DNA of 64,000 nt from Candidatus Latescibacterota bacterium (GCA_022820485.1 JAJEFJ010000021.1:1-64000); one strand, 5' to 3'; counted from the stretch's first letter, positions 41,870 to 52,242 are shown. Made by a program: numbers and translations. The notes: generated from the letters alone by a model not told the origin.

Positions 41870-44800
41870 TCAAGAAGCGGACCGCGCTTCGATCCAGTGG
41901 CGGCGACGCTGGAACGGATAACTCGGCAGCGAGATCCGGCACCGCGTCTCCCCTGCGAACAACCCCGCAAAGAAAACCGCCAGTCCCGCCTCGTACGCGC
42001 CTGCAACCGCCGCCACGAAGCCATCGTCCCCCTGCGAATCCTTCCGTAGGCTCGACAGCACGACTGGCACTCCGGCACCGTCCGCGGAATCCGACCAAGC
42101 CGGGGCCACCAGCGGACCCAACACCGCGTCTGGGCCAATCTCCACGACAACCTGCACACCTAGCTCGGCCAGCGTCTCCACGCAGCGGTCGAACGCTACC
42201 GACTCACGCGCCTGCCGCTGCCAGTACGCCCCATCGAACGCGTCCCCCGATTCCACCACCTGCCCCGTCGCGCTGCTAACTAAGGTGAGCGCCGGCGGCG
42301 CAACCTCAATGCCTTCCAGATCCTCCTCCGCACCCCGCGCCACTACAAGCCGTAACCCTTCCTCCAAACCAAACACCCCCGCGGCCTGCGCTGCCGCCAA
42401 CTCCCCGAGGCCCTGCCCGACTACCGCGCTCGGCCGAATCCCCACGCTCGACCACAGCACCGTAAGCGCGCACTCCAGCGCGTACATGGCTGGCTGCATC
42501 CACGCCGGATCGTCCAAAGCTCCCGCCGAATCGACCCGGCCAAACATCGCGTCCAACAGCGACGCGCCCCGTTCTTCCCGCAGTATCGCGTCGCAGCGGT
42601 CGAGAACCGCCCGCACCACCGGCTCGCATTCGTACAGCGCCTGCCCCATGCCGACCCATTGGCTGCCCTCTCCGGTGTACGCAAACGCCACCTTGGTCGC
42701 CGCCATCGGCTGCGGCCGCTCATCCACCTCCGCCAGCGTCTTCAGCCCGTCCCGCAGCGACGCGACATCGCCGAACACCACGCCGGCCCGGTAGTCGAAA
42801 TGACTCCGACCCACGCCGGCCGTCCACGCCATGTCGGCAAGCATGGTTTCGGCGGTCCCTTCGGCAGAAAGCTCCGCGCTGCGCTCGTCGAGCCAGCTAG
42901 AATACTGCCGCGCAAGGTCCCGAAGGGCACCGTCCTCCTTCCCCGACAGCGGCAGGAACCGCATCCCGCGTCCCGTGAATCCTTCCTCCGCCAGCGGCAG
43001 ATCCGCCAGCGGCTCCGGTAGAGAAGCGACTATAGGTTGCGCCGAGCCCGCCGGCAGGGCGGCCCCGTCGGCTGCTTCATACCCTTCCACCACCACGTGG
43101 GCGTTCGTCCCCGATACCCCGAAGGCGCTGACCGCGGCCCTCGGCGGCTGGTCGGGACGAAGAGGCCAGTCCGTGTCCTCGGCAGTCACCCGCACCGGGA
43201 GCCGCTCCCAGTCGAGGTGCGGGTTCGGGTCCTGGAAGTGCAGTTGCCGCGGAATCAGCCCCCGCTTCATCGCCAGCACCGTCTTAATCAGGCCAGCAAC
43301 TCCGGCGGCAGTCTCCAGATGCCCGATGTTGGTTTTCACGGAGCCGATCAGCAGGGGGCGGTCCGCTTCGCGTCCCCGGCCGTAAACCGCCGCGGCGGCC
43401 TGCACCTCGATCGGGTCCCCCAGCGCGGACCCGGCCCCGTGTGCCTCCAAGTAGTCCACTTCGGACGGCGGAACTCCCGCCCGCGACAGCGCCTGCTCAA
43501 TCACCCGCTCCTGCGCCGGACCGTTCGGCACGGTCGGGCCTGCGGTCGCCCCGTTCTGGTTGACGGCCGATCCGCGGATCAACCCCCAGATGCGGTCGCC
43601 GTCCGCCTCGGCATCCCCCAGCCGTCTGAGGACGACCATCCCGCAGCCTTCGCCCCGCACGAAGCCATCCGCCAAGGCATCGAAGGTCTTGCACCGACCC
43701 TCGGGCGACAGCATCCCCAACTCCGCCATCTCCCTGGTCAGCCCGGGGGACAGGACCGCGTTCACCCCTCCAACCAAGGCAAGGTCCACTTCGCCCTGCC
43801 GCAAAGCTGTCACCGCCTGATGCACGGCGACCAGTGAGGAAGCACAGTTCAGCTCCACCGGCATCGTCGGCCCCTCCAGACCCAGCACGAAGGAAACCCG
43901 ACCGACCGTCATACTCCCCGCGGTACCTAGGTAGCTGACGTCACACTCTCCGGCCGTCATCAGGTCTCGGTACTCGCTGGCGGCGACACCGGCATACACC
44001 CCGGTGCGGCTGCCCCTCAATCCGTCCGCCTCGATCCCCGCATCCTCCAGAGCCTGCCAGCTCGTTTCCAAGAGGAGTCGCTGTTGCGGGTCCATGCCTC
44101 GCGCCTCAATCGGGGCAATCCGAAAGAACCTCCCGTCGAATTGATCGATCCCTTCCACAAACCCGCCCCGGCGGTACGGAGCGTACTCGCCGGAAAGTTC
44201 TGCGGCGCTCCCGGACCCAGAATTCCAGCGTCCGTCGTTCACCGCTTCCGCACCGCCTTCGAGCAGGCCCCAGAACGCCGGGAGATCCGGCGCACCGGGG
44301 AAGCGGCACGCCATGCCGACGATCGCGATACCGTCGTCCTCGCGCTGCACCGCCGGCGGCTGCTCCGGATACACCTCGACGGCCGGCGCGCTGCTGACGT
44401 CACCGAGTTCACCGGCCAAGTGACGGGCGAGGCTGGCGATGTCAGGATAGTCGAACACCACGGTATTCGATGCCGCGTACTCCCCGGAGAACGCCCGATT
44501 CAGCCGATTCCGCAACTCCACCGCCATCAGCGAGTCGATCCCCAGATCGAAGAAGCCCACCGCGGGCGCGGGTGCTGCCGGCAGCCTCAACACCGCCTGC
44601 ACTTCCTGCTGCAGGAAGGAAACGAGCAGTTCTTCGCGCGCTTCCGCTGGCGCGGCCCCCAGTTGAGAAAGCAAATCTTCCGACGTGCCTAGAGAGTCCG
44701 CCGAGGCATCCTCGGCCGCTGGCAGCAGGTCTTCAAACAGGGATGGACGGCCCTCAATGGCCTCTCCGAATACGGACCAGTCCGCCGCCAGAACGACCGC

Positions 44801-47800
44801 GGTCGTGGGATCCTCGCGCAGCAGCCGGTCGAACACGCTGAGGCCCTGCTCCGGGCTGAACCAGCCGGTACCGGCGGCCTCTCGCCGCCGGGCAATCCGC
44901 TCCCGCTGCTCCTCGGCCTCACCGAGTCCGGACCATGCTCCCCAAGCGATGGCCTGTCCGGGAAGCCCCAGCGCGCGCCGGTGGGCGGCGAGTTGATCGA
45001 GGAAGGCGTTGGCCGCCGCGTGGTTCGCCTGGCCCGGATTGCCCAAAATCCCGGCCACGCTCGAGAACAGGACGAAGAGGTCCAGATCGTAGTCAGCAGT
45101 CGCCTGGTGCAGATGCCAAGCGCCGAGGACCTTCGGCCACAAAACCTGCTCGATCCGCTCCCAGTCCTGATTGGCCAGTGAAGCATCCGCCAGCACGCCC
45201 ACGCTGTGGATCACGCCTCCAAGCGGCGGCAACTCCCCTTTAATCCGCTCGAGCATTCCGTCCACCGCGTCGGCATCCGTCACATCGGCCAGCTCCACCT
45301 GCACCGTGACTCCGCGTTCTTGGAGCGCACCGATCACTTCCTCCGCCTCCGCGTCCGGAGCCCGCCGACCGTTCAATACGATCGCCCCTGCTCCCCGCTC
45401 TGCCAGCCAGCCAGCCAAGGCGCACCCGATCCCGCCCAAGCCGCCGGTCACCAAGTAGGTCCGGTCCTGCCGCAGCCGACCCTCCACGAGCGATGGTGCG
45501 GTAAGTACGATCTTGCCAATGTGCCGGGCGTCGCGCATGAACTCCATCGCGGCACCCGCCTCGGCCAGTGGCCACCTGCTGTGGATCAAGGTCTTCAACT
45601 CTCCGGCCCCCAGTTGTTCCATCACGTTCCGGAGCGCCGCTCCCGGTCGCGCTGGCTCCTGCTCCTTCAGAACATCCAACTCTAGGATGGAGTAGCCCAC
45701 GTCCGGCCGCACAGCCGCCATTTCCTCCTCGCTCAGGATGTCGCGCCTGGCTAGTTCCACGAATCGACCGCCGTGTCTGAGGCAGGACAGACTCGCCTCA
45801 ATGAAGCCCTCGCCTGTAAGGCTGTTCAGCACCACGTCCACACCCGCGCCGTCCGTGACCTCCAAGATCTCCCTGCCGAAATTCGTCGTGCGGCTGTCGA
45901 AAATGTGTTTCACGCCGAGCGATCGGAGATACGCCTGTTTTGGCGCGCTCGCGGTGGCAAAAACCTCTGCGCCAGCGGCCTGCGCCAACTGGACGGCCGC
46001 GAGCCCGACGCCGCCCGCGGCCGCGTGAATGAGCACCCGTTCGCCGGCCTTCAGCCCGGCAAGATCGAAAGACAGCGCGGAGGTCACGAACACGGTGGGC
46101 ATTGTGGCGAGCGCAGCGACTGGAATCCCCGCAGGCGCGAGCGCCACCAGTTCCTCCCTCGTCACCACTTCCGGTCCGAATGTGCCGAATGCTAGGCCGA
46201 CCACGCGGTCGCCCACGGAGACGGTGGAGGTCTCGGAACCGACCTCGACGATCCGGCCGCACATCTCCTCGCCCATCAGGCCTTCACCGACCAGGCCCAT
46301 GCCCCGAAACACGTCGAGGAAGTTCAGCCCGCGGGCTTCGACCGCGACGCGAACTTCCTTCGGCTCCAAGGAACGCGCTGGCAACGGCTTGACTTGAAGC
46401 TCTCCTAGGGAGCCGCCGGCGTCTGGTGCCAACAGCCAGTCCGACCCCTCCGGCAAGGCGAGGTGCGGCGTGGCCCGAACCAGGCGGGCCACCCGGCGGT
46501 GCCCGGCCCGGTACGCGATTTGCGTCTCCGGGTCGGGAAACAGCAGTTCCTCTGAGAAGTCGGCCGGCAGCTCCGTCCCCTCGGGGTCGAGATCAATCAT
46601 CTTCGGATTCATCTGCGCCGCTTCCCTAACCACCACCCTGCCGAAACCCCACAACGTCGCGCCGGCAAGCTGCCCTGCGCGCTCCCGCTCCAGAACCTGC
46701 CCGCCCCGGGTGACGAACCACACTCCCTTCGCGGGGGTCAGATCGGCATCCATCAGGCCCTGCGTCAGCGCCAGCGCGCTTGCCGTCGCTCGTCTCGCAT
46801 CCTCTCCCATTTCCTCCGCAGTCGCCCGCGCCCCGCGACCGTCCAGCGCCGCAAGATGCACGATACCGCCGAGCGGCACATCACCGGGCAGCCCCTCCAG
46901 AAGGGACTGCCACGACTCACGCTGATCCATCTCCACGGCTCTTCTGACGACTCCGGTCGCGCCGGGCGCCGCTCCCCCGTTCCCCGGCGATTCCCCTCCC
47001 GCCAGCACGACCGTCTGATTCCGCGCCGCGAGTTGGTCCGCCAGCGCCGCAGCCACGCCGCCCCGATCCGCTGCGAGAACCCATGCGGCCGGCGGCAGGA
47101 CCACCTCCACCGGTCCCTGCGCCACGATCACGCCCCGGTCGGGCAACCCGGCCGCCTCGGACTCATCGACTCCCAAAATTTGGACATCGCCGAAACCCAC
47201 GTCGCCAAGCGCTTGCCGCCACACGTCAGGCCCCGCCAGGGCGTGGTCCGAGCGGTACCGGTCAGCGAATCGCCACCAGCCGTCGAGTTGTCCGAAAATC
47301 AGATCCATCCAACCTCTACCACGCTGGTTCTCCAGCGCCACGAGCTGTCCCGCCGGTGCCAGCAGCTCCCGGCAGTGCATCAGCGTCTCGTCGAGATACT
47401 GCGTCGCATGCAGCACGTTGGCGGCAATCACCAAGTCATAACCGTGGGCGTCAAAGCCCTGAGTCTCCGGATCCTTCTCGATATCCAAGACGCGGTATTC
47501 GATCGGCACATCCGCTTGGCTGAAACGCCCCTCCGCGTCCGCGAAGAAACCCGCGGAGATGTCGGTGTACGTGTAGTCGAACTGCCCGGCCGGAAGCCCG
47601 GGCAGGATGCACTCGGTCGCCGACCCGATGCCGGCACCAACCTCCAGCACTCTGAGCCGCCGTCCGTCGGGCAACCCGGCCGCGATATTCTGCACCACCT
47701 CTCCCAACATCTGGTTCGCGGCTTTCCACACCGGTGCCCTCCGATAGAGGTCGGCAGCCTGCGGTTCCGCGTCGCCGAACAGCAGCGACAACGGATCCTC

Positions 47801-50800
47801 ACGGCCGCGCAGCACCTCCGCCAGCGCCCCGGCGCATCGCCGGAAGAGCCCGATCTCGTTCGTACCGTGCGAGTAACGTCCGCTCATGCTGGTGGCATAC
47901 TCCTCGGGATCTTGCGGCATTACTTCCGGCAACGGATCTTCCGCCCCGACCGCCACCACAAAGCCCTCGCCCGCCGCCTCCAGCACGCCTGACCTAGCCA
48001 GTATTTCAAGGATCCGGCGGAACAACTGCGAGTGGTCCGGTAAAACCTCCAAGTCCTGCCGCAAGCCCTCAGAGTCCACGGCGTCGCCCGTCCGGCGTTG
48101 CCAACCCAGCTTTTCGAGGGTCGAGAGCGCATAGGACCACGCCAGCCGCTCCAGGTCGGCTTGCAGGGCGGCCTCTTCTTCGACACCGACTCCTTCGGCG
48201 GTCAGGTAGCGGGAGAAAGGTTCCGAGCGGGGAACCATGTCTGACGGGCTTGGCAGGAAATCGGCAGACGGCATTCCCGGCGCAAGGACGCCGTCCCGCC
48301 ACACCACCTCGTACAGGAGTTCGTCCAGCCCTTCCACTGCCGAGAGCATCGCCTCCCGGGTCGCCCGCTTCACTGCGTATCCGCTCAACTCACCGACCAG
48401 AACCCCGTTTGAATCGTACATGCCCAGATCTCCGGCCAAAACCTCCGACGGCTCGTCCGCTTCTTCCCCTCGTGGATCCTCCCTCAGACGCACGTGGCAA
48501 ATCAGCCGATCCGGTAGCCGGTCCTGCAGCCACAGCCGTTCCCAAGCGAACGGCAGATAGGTGATTCCGTCTTCGCTCTTGCCCGGATTGCGCGCCGCAG
48601 CCAGAACCTGAAAACAACCGTCTAGCAGCAGCGGATGTACATCGAGTTCGCTCGGCCCGAGCGCTTCGGGGAACGACACCTCGCCCAACGCCTCGCCCGG
48701 CCGGGACCAAACCGCGGCCAGCGTGCGGAATCGCGGACCGAGATCAATCCCCACCTCGGCCTTGGCGCGATAGAAAGCCGGCACATCCACCGGTGACAGG
48801 CTGGCCTTGAGACTTTCTATATCCAAACGCGGTTCGGCTTCCGGGCCACGAGAGTCCGCCGCGATCTGAGCCTCGGCGTGCAGCGTCCATTCCTCCCCGT
48901 CCTCTCCTCTGCTGAGAATCTGCACTCGGCGCGACGCCCCCTCCTCGGAACGGTCGAGCAAAACCTGCACTTTTCGACCTTTTTCGCCACTCCCGTCTTC
49001 CTCCTCCGAAAAGATCAGCGGATTGTGCAGTTGCATGTCCTCCACTGCCAGCGAGCCAGCCTCGGCCGCGGATGCCAATGTCGCCATGGCACCGTAGAGC
49101 GCCCCCGGCACCACGAGCCGGCCGAACACCCGGTGATCGTTCAGCCACTCCGGATCCGCGGGAAACACTTCCGTCTCAAAGGTGATCTCCCCGCTGGCGG
49201 ATTCGTGCCGGTCGCCGAGCAACGGGTGGCCAGTGCTCGTCCGCCGCCGCTTCGGTGCCTCAATCCAGTGACGCCGGCGCTGGAACGGATAGTCCGGTAG
49301 TGCCACCCGGCGTCGGGTCTCCCCGGCGAACAGCCCGGCAAAGGACAGCGCCAGACCCGCCTCATATGCTCCTGCAACCGCCTCGCTAAACGCGCGATCG
49401 GCTTCTTCCTGCGACACCCTAGACGAGGGGCGCAACAAGCTCGACAACGCAACTGGCGGCTCGCTGCCCTCGGCCGAGCTCGGCCACGCCAAGGTCGCCA
49501 TCGAACCTAGCACTGCGTGCGGACCAACCTCAATGATCAGATCAATACCCAACTCCACCAGCGTCTCCATACTCGGAGCAAACGCCACCGGCTCCCGCGT
49601 GTGCTTGCACCAGTACGCACCATCCAGCCGTTCATCCGTCCCCAACACCCGTCCCGTCACATTGCTCACCAGCGTTAGCGACGGAGGCGCAATCTCCATC
49701 TTTGCGACCACAGCTTCCAACCCGTCCAACATCGGCTCCACCAACGGACTGTGGAAGGCATTGTTGGTGTGCAAGCGATTGACCCGAATGTCCTCCGCAA
49801 GGAAGCGCTCCTCAATCGCCACAACTTCTTCCTCCGGGCCGCTTACGACCTGATGCGCCCCATTGTAGGCCGCAATACTCAGCCCCAGCCCAGTAGAAGC
49901 AGCATTCAACTCATCAATCGCCGCTTCTACTTGCGGAACGTCCGCAAAAATCGCCGCCATAGCCCCTTGTGGCAGCTTGGCCGTCAGTTCGCCTCTCGCC
50001 GCGGCAAATCGCACCCCTTCCTCCAAGCCAAACACCCCCGCCGCTTGCGCCGCCGCCAGTTCCCCGAGACTGTGCCCAAGCACTGCGCTGGGACGAACCC
50101 CCACGCTCTCCCACAGCGCCGTCAGCGCGCACTCCAGCGCAAAAATGGCCGGCTGCGTCCACTCCTGATCCGACAAATCACCGGCCCGACCGAACATCAC
50201 ATCGAGCAGCGAGGCACCGCGGTCTTCCCGCAACGCGGCGTCGCAGCGATCCAGCACCGCCCGCACCACCGGCTCGCTGCGGTACAACTTCTCGCCCATG
50301 CCGACCCAATGGCTGCCCTGCCCGGTATATACAAACGCCACCTTGGACGGCGCGGGCGGGGCCGGTCCTGCGCCTGCTTCTACAATCGCACTCAGCCCCT
50401 CGCGCAGGGACTCGACATCGCCGAACACCACACCGGCCCGGTGCGCAAAGTGACTGCGTCCGACGCCAGCAGTCCAGGCCATGTCCGCAAGCACCGTCTG
50501 CGAAGAAAGCTCCCCGGCGCGCTCGTCGAGCCACGACAGGTACCGCCCTGCCAGTTCCCTGAGCGCCTGATCCGATCTACCCGCCAGCGGCAGGAACCGG
50601 GTCTCCCGCGGACCGGGTTCCCCCTCCGCTGGCGGCAGGCCGGCGAGCGTCTCGGGCAGAGAAACCACAACCTGCAGACCGGAACCCTCGGGCGAGTGCC
50701 TCTCACCACTCGCGGTGGAATCGCCATCCGGCGTTCCGTACCCCTCCACCACGATGTGCGCATTCGTACCCGACCACCCAAACCCGCTCACACCCGCGGT

Positions 50801-52060
50801 CGGGGGACGGCCAGCATGAAGCGGCCAAGTCACCTGCTCAGAGGTGACTCGCAGCGGCAGCCGGTCCCAGTCCATCTGCGGGTTCGGCTCGTGGAAGTGG
50901 AGGTGCTTGGGAATCACCCCCCGCTGCATCGCCAGCACCACCTTGATCAGCGCGGCGACCCCGGCCGCGGACTCGAGGTGCCCGATATTCGTCTTCACCG
51001 AGCCGATCATCAGGGGACGATCCATATCGCGTCCCTTGCCGTAAGCGGCCGCCGCGGCCTCCAATTCGATCGGGTCTCCCACCTCCGTTCCCGTGCCGTG
51101 CGCTTCGAGGTAGTCCACATCCTCAGGCAGGACCCCCGCACGGGACAATGCCTCCCCGATCACTACCTCCTGCGCGGCCGCGCTCGGCACCGTCAGCCCG
51201 GGGGTCGCCCCATCCTGATTGACCGCCGAGCCGCGGATCACCCCCCAGATGCGGTCGCCATCCGCCTCGGCCTGACGCAGGTGCTTGAGGACTACGATTC
51301 CACAGCCTTCACCCCGCACGTACCCGTTTGCCGCAGCGTCGAAGGTCTTGCATCGCCCGTCCGGCGCCAGCATCCCAGCCTTCCCGCGCAGCTCCGAAAG
51401 CCGTCCCGACAGGATCAGGTGAACGCCCCCGGCGAGGGCGAGATCTGCTTCCCCTCGCTGCAGAGCAGATACCGCCTGGTGTATGGCCACCAGCGATGAC
51501 GAGCAGGCGGTGTCCAGCGCCATCGCCGGTCCCTCCAGATCCAGCGCGAAAGCAACCCGTCCGATCGCCGTGTTGAAGGAGGTCCCGCTGACCGCATAGA
51601 GGCTAGCGGCCGGCTCAGTGATCTCCCTGCCAGCCATGATCAGACTGCGGTAATCGTGATTGCTGATCCCGGCATACACTCCGGTGCGGCTGCCCCTCAG
51701 ACGGTCGGGATCCATCCCCGCGTCCTCCAAGGCTCGCCAGCTCGTCTCCAGCATCAACCGCTGCTGTGGATCCAGTAGGTCCGCCTCGACCGGGGAAATC
51801 CGGAAGAAGGCGGCATCGAACAGGTCGATCCTGTCGAGGTAACCACCAAACCGGCAGGCCTCGCTCTGAATCTCGGGGTCTGGGAACAGCTCGCCAACGC
51901 GCCCGACCCCGGAGCCAGGAACGCCCTCTGTCACGGCGTTCTCGCCGGCTGCGAGCAGACGCCAGAACGCCGCAAGGTCCTCCGCGCCGGGGAACCGGCA
52001 CGCCATACCCACTATTGCTATCGGCTGTGTGGACGGAGAAGATTGTTCATTAGATTTCAT
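41870..52060 (-). CDS. Type I polyketide synthase, KS-AT-DH-cMT-ER-KR-ACP-KS-AT(inactive)
   Basis: A 3396-residue multienzyme. KS1 ~13-440 (DTACSSS, Cys186; HGTGT; KTNIGH). AT1 ~565-880 (GHSLGE, Ser664; AFHS, the malonyl-type signature). DH ~945-1225 (His976 in HRVFGRLVVP; Asp1147 in LLLDGCFQ). C-methyltransferase ~1370-1600 (LEVGAGIGS at 1472-1480). ER ~1890-2195 (HAAAGGVGLAAVQ at 2012). KR ~2200-2440 (GGLGGIG at 2206), where the catalytic Tyr is replaced by His2347. ACP Ser2510. KS2 ~2562-2990 (Cys2739 in an altered ELNCASS). AT2 ~3110-3365 has Gly3217 for the nucleophile Ser and lacks about 95 residues. The chain ends at the FQRRRHWIE post-AT linker. It could make a methyl-branched, largely reduced acyl chain. 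Architecture recalls the small sup-type PKSs of sponge symbionts (from memory). Confidence 0.95.
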   Translation of the reverse strand: MKSNEQSSPSTQPIAIVGMACRFPGAEDLAAFWRLLAAGENAVTEGVPGSGVGRVGELFPDPEIQSEACRFGGYLDRIDLFDAAFFRISPVEADLLDPQQRLMLETSWRALEDAGMDPDRLRGSRTGVYAGISNHDYRSLIMAGREITEPAASLYAVSGTSFNTAIGRVAFALDLEGPAMALDTACSSSLVAIHQAVSALQRGEADLALAGGVHLILSGRLSELRGKAGMLAPDGRCKTFDAAANGYVRGEGCGIVVLKHLRQAEADGDRIWGVIRGSAVNQDGATPGLTVPSAAAQEVVIGEALSRAGVLPEDVDYLEAHGTGTEVGDPIELEAAAAAYGKGRDMDRPLMIGSVKTNIGHLESAAGVAALIKVVLAMQRGVIPKHLHFHEPNPQMDWDRLPLRVTSEQVTWPLHAGRPPTAGVSGFGWSGTNAHIVVEGYGTPDGDSTASGERHSPEGSGLQVVVSLPETLAGLPPAEGEPGPRETRFLPLAGRSDQALRELAGRYLSWLDERAGELSSQTVLADMAWTAGVGRSHFAHRAGVVFGDVESLREGLSAIVEAGAGPAPPAPSKVAFVYTGQGSHWVGMGEKLYRSEPVVRAVLDRCDAALREDRGASLLDVMFGRAGDLSDQEWTQPAIFALECALTALWESVGVRPSAVLGHSLGELAAAQAAGVFGLEEGVRFAAARGELTAKLPQGAMAAIFADVPQVEAAIDELNAASTGLGLSIAAYNGAHQVVSGPEEEVVAIEERFLAEDIRVNRLHTNNAFHSPLVEPMLDGLEAVVAKMEIAPPSLTLVSNVTGRVLGTDERLDGAYWCKHTREPVAFAPSMETLVELGIDLIIEVGPHAVLGSMATLAWPSSAEGSEPPVALSSLLRPSSRVSQEEADRAFSEAVAGAYEAGLALSFAGLFAGETRRRVALPDYPFQRRRHWIEAPKRRRTSTGHPLLGDRHESASGEITFETEVFPADPEWLNDHRVFGRLVVPGALYGAMATLASAAEAGSLAVEDMQLHNPLIFSEEEDGSGEKGRKVQVLLDRSEEGASRRVQILSRGEDGEEWTLHAEAQIAADSRGPEAEPRLDIESLKASLSPVDVPAFYRAKAEVGIDLGPRFRTLAAVWSRPGEALGEVSFPEALGPSELDVHPLLLDGCFQVLAAARNPGKSEDGITYLPFAWERLWLQDRLPDRLICHVRLREDPRGEEADEPSEVLAGDLGMYDSNGVLVGELSGYAVKRATREAMLSAVEGLDELLYEVVWRDGVLAPGMPSADFLPSPSDMVPRSEPFSRYLTAEGVGVEEEAALQADLERLAWSYALSTLEKLGWQRRTGDAVDSEGLRQDLEVLPDHSQLFRRILEILARSGVLEAAGEGFVVAVGAEDPLPEVMPQDPEEYATSMSGRYSHGTNEIGLFRRCAGALAEVLRGREDPLSLLFGDAEPQAADLYRRAPVWKAANQMLGEVVQNIAAGLPDGRRLRVLEVGAGIGSATECILPGLPAGQFDYTYTDISAGFFADAEGRFSQADVPIEYRVLDIEKDPETQGFDAHGYDLVIAANVLHATQYLDETLMHCRELLAPAGQLVALENQRGRGWMDLIFGQLDGWWRFADRYRSDHALAGPDVWRQALGDVGFGDVQILGVDESEAAGLPDRGVIVAQGPVEVVLPPAAWVLAADRGGVAAALADQLAARNQTVVLAGGESPGNGGAAPGATGVVRRAVEMDQRESWQSLLEGLPGDVPLGGIVHLAALDGRGARATAEEMGEDARRATASALALTQGLMDADLTPAKGVWFVTRGGQVLERERAGQLAGATLWGFGRVVVREAAQMNPKMIDLDPEGTELPADFSEELLFPDPETQIAYRAGHRRVARLVRATPHLALPEGSDWLLAPDAGGSLGELQVKPLPARSLEPKEVRVAVEARGLNFLDVFRGMGLVGEGLMGEEMCGRIVEVGSETSTVSVGDRVVGLAFGTFGPEVVTREELVALAPAGIPVAALATMPTVFVTSALSFDLAGLKAGERVLIHAAAGGVGLAAVQLAQAAGAEVFATASAPKQAYLRSLGVKHIFDSRTTNFGREILEVTDGAGVDVVLNSLTGEGFIEASLSCLRHGGRFVELARRDILSEEEMAAVRPDVGYSILELDVLKEQEPARPGAALRNVMEQLGAGELKTLIHSRWPLAEAGAAMEFMRDARHIGKIVLTAPSLVEGRLRQDRTYLVTGGLGGIGCALAGWLAERGAGAIVLNGRRAPDAEAEEVIGALQERGVTVQVELADVTDADAVDGMLERIKGELPPLGGVIHSVGVLADASLANQDWERIEQVLWPKVLGAWHLHQATADYDLDLFVLFSSVAGILGNPGQANHAAANAFLDQLAAHRRALGLPGQAIAWGAWSGLGEAEEQRERIARRREAAGTGWFSPEQGLSVFDRLLREDPTTAVVLAADWSVFGEAIEGRPSLFEDLLPAAEDASADSLGTSEDLLSQLGAAPAEAREELLVSFLQQEVQAVLRLPAAPAPAVGFFDLGIDSLMAVELRNRLNRAFSGEYAASNTVVFDYPDIASLARHLAGELGDVSSAPAVEVYPEQPPAVQREDDGIAIVGMACRFPGAPDLPAFWGLLEGGAEAVNDGRWNSGSGSAAELSGEYAPYRRGGFVEGIDQFDGRFFRIAPIEARGMDPQQRLLLETSWQALEDAGIEADGLRGSRTGVYAGVAASEYRDLMTAGECDVSYLGTAGSMTVGRVSFVLGLEGPTMPVELNCASSLVAVHQAVTALRQGEVDLALVGGVNAVLSPGLTREMAELGMLSPEGRCKTFDALADGFVRGEGCGMVVLRRLGDAEADGDRIWGLIRGSAVNQNGATAGPTVPNGPAQERVIEQALSRAGVPPSEVDYLEAHGAGSALGDPIEVQAAAAVYGRGREADRPLLIGSVKTNIGHLETAAGVAGLIKTVLAMKRGLIPRQLHFQDPNPHLDWERLPVRVTAEDTDWPLRPDQPPRAAVSAFGVSGTNAHVVVEGYEAADGAALPAGSAQPIVASLPEPLADLPLAEEGFTGRGMRFLPLSGKEDGALRDLARQYSSWLDERSAELSAEGTAETMLADMAWTAGVGRSHFDYRAGVVFGDVASLRDGLKTLAEVDERPQPMAATKVAFAYTGEGSQWVGMGQALYECEPVVRAVLDRCDAILREERGASLLDAMFGRVDSAGALDDPAWMQPAMYALECALTVLWSSVGIRPSAVVGQGLGELAAAQAAGVFGLEEGLRLVVARGAEEDLEGIEVAPPALTLVSSATGQVVESGDAFDGAYWQRQARESVAFDRCVETLAELGVQVVVEIGPDAVLGPLVAPAWSDSADGAGVPVVLSSLRKDSQGDDGFVAAVAGAYEAGLAVFFAGLFAGETRCRISLPSYPFQRRRHWIEARSAS

Positions 52061-52094
52061 CGCGTTTGTCAGTACACCTTTCTGAAGTTATTTG

Positions 52095-52105
52095 CATACA
52101 GTATG
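52095..52105. promoter_or_regulatory. Short palindrome upstream of the PKS gene
   Basis: CATACAGTATG is an inverted repeat (CATAC-A-GTATG) 34 bases upstream of the PKS ATG, in the 182-base gap between the PKS and the next gene. It could be an operator. I could not identify a convincing -35/-10 pair in the same gap. Confidence 0.25.
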
Positions 52106-52242
52106 TAATGCCCCAGCTCAGGAACGATACCGCACCTTCTCTCATTTAATGTAATAGGTGCGTTGAAACCGGTCATCCACAATTTATGTGGCGGAAATGA
52201 CAAGTTGTTATAAGCAATGACGATTCGCCTACCACGGCCTTC

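Noticed and set aside
46856-47992. 378-codon plus-strand open frame inside the PKS
   Set aside because: Antisense to the methyltransferase region; no domain features.
49751-51499. 582-codon plus-strand open frame inside the PKS
   Set aside because: Antisense to well-defined KS and AT domains; composition is Arg/His/Pro-rich noise.
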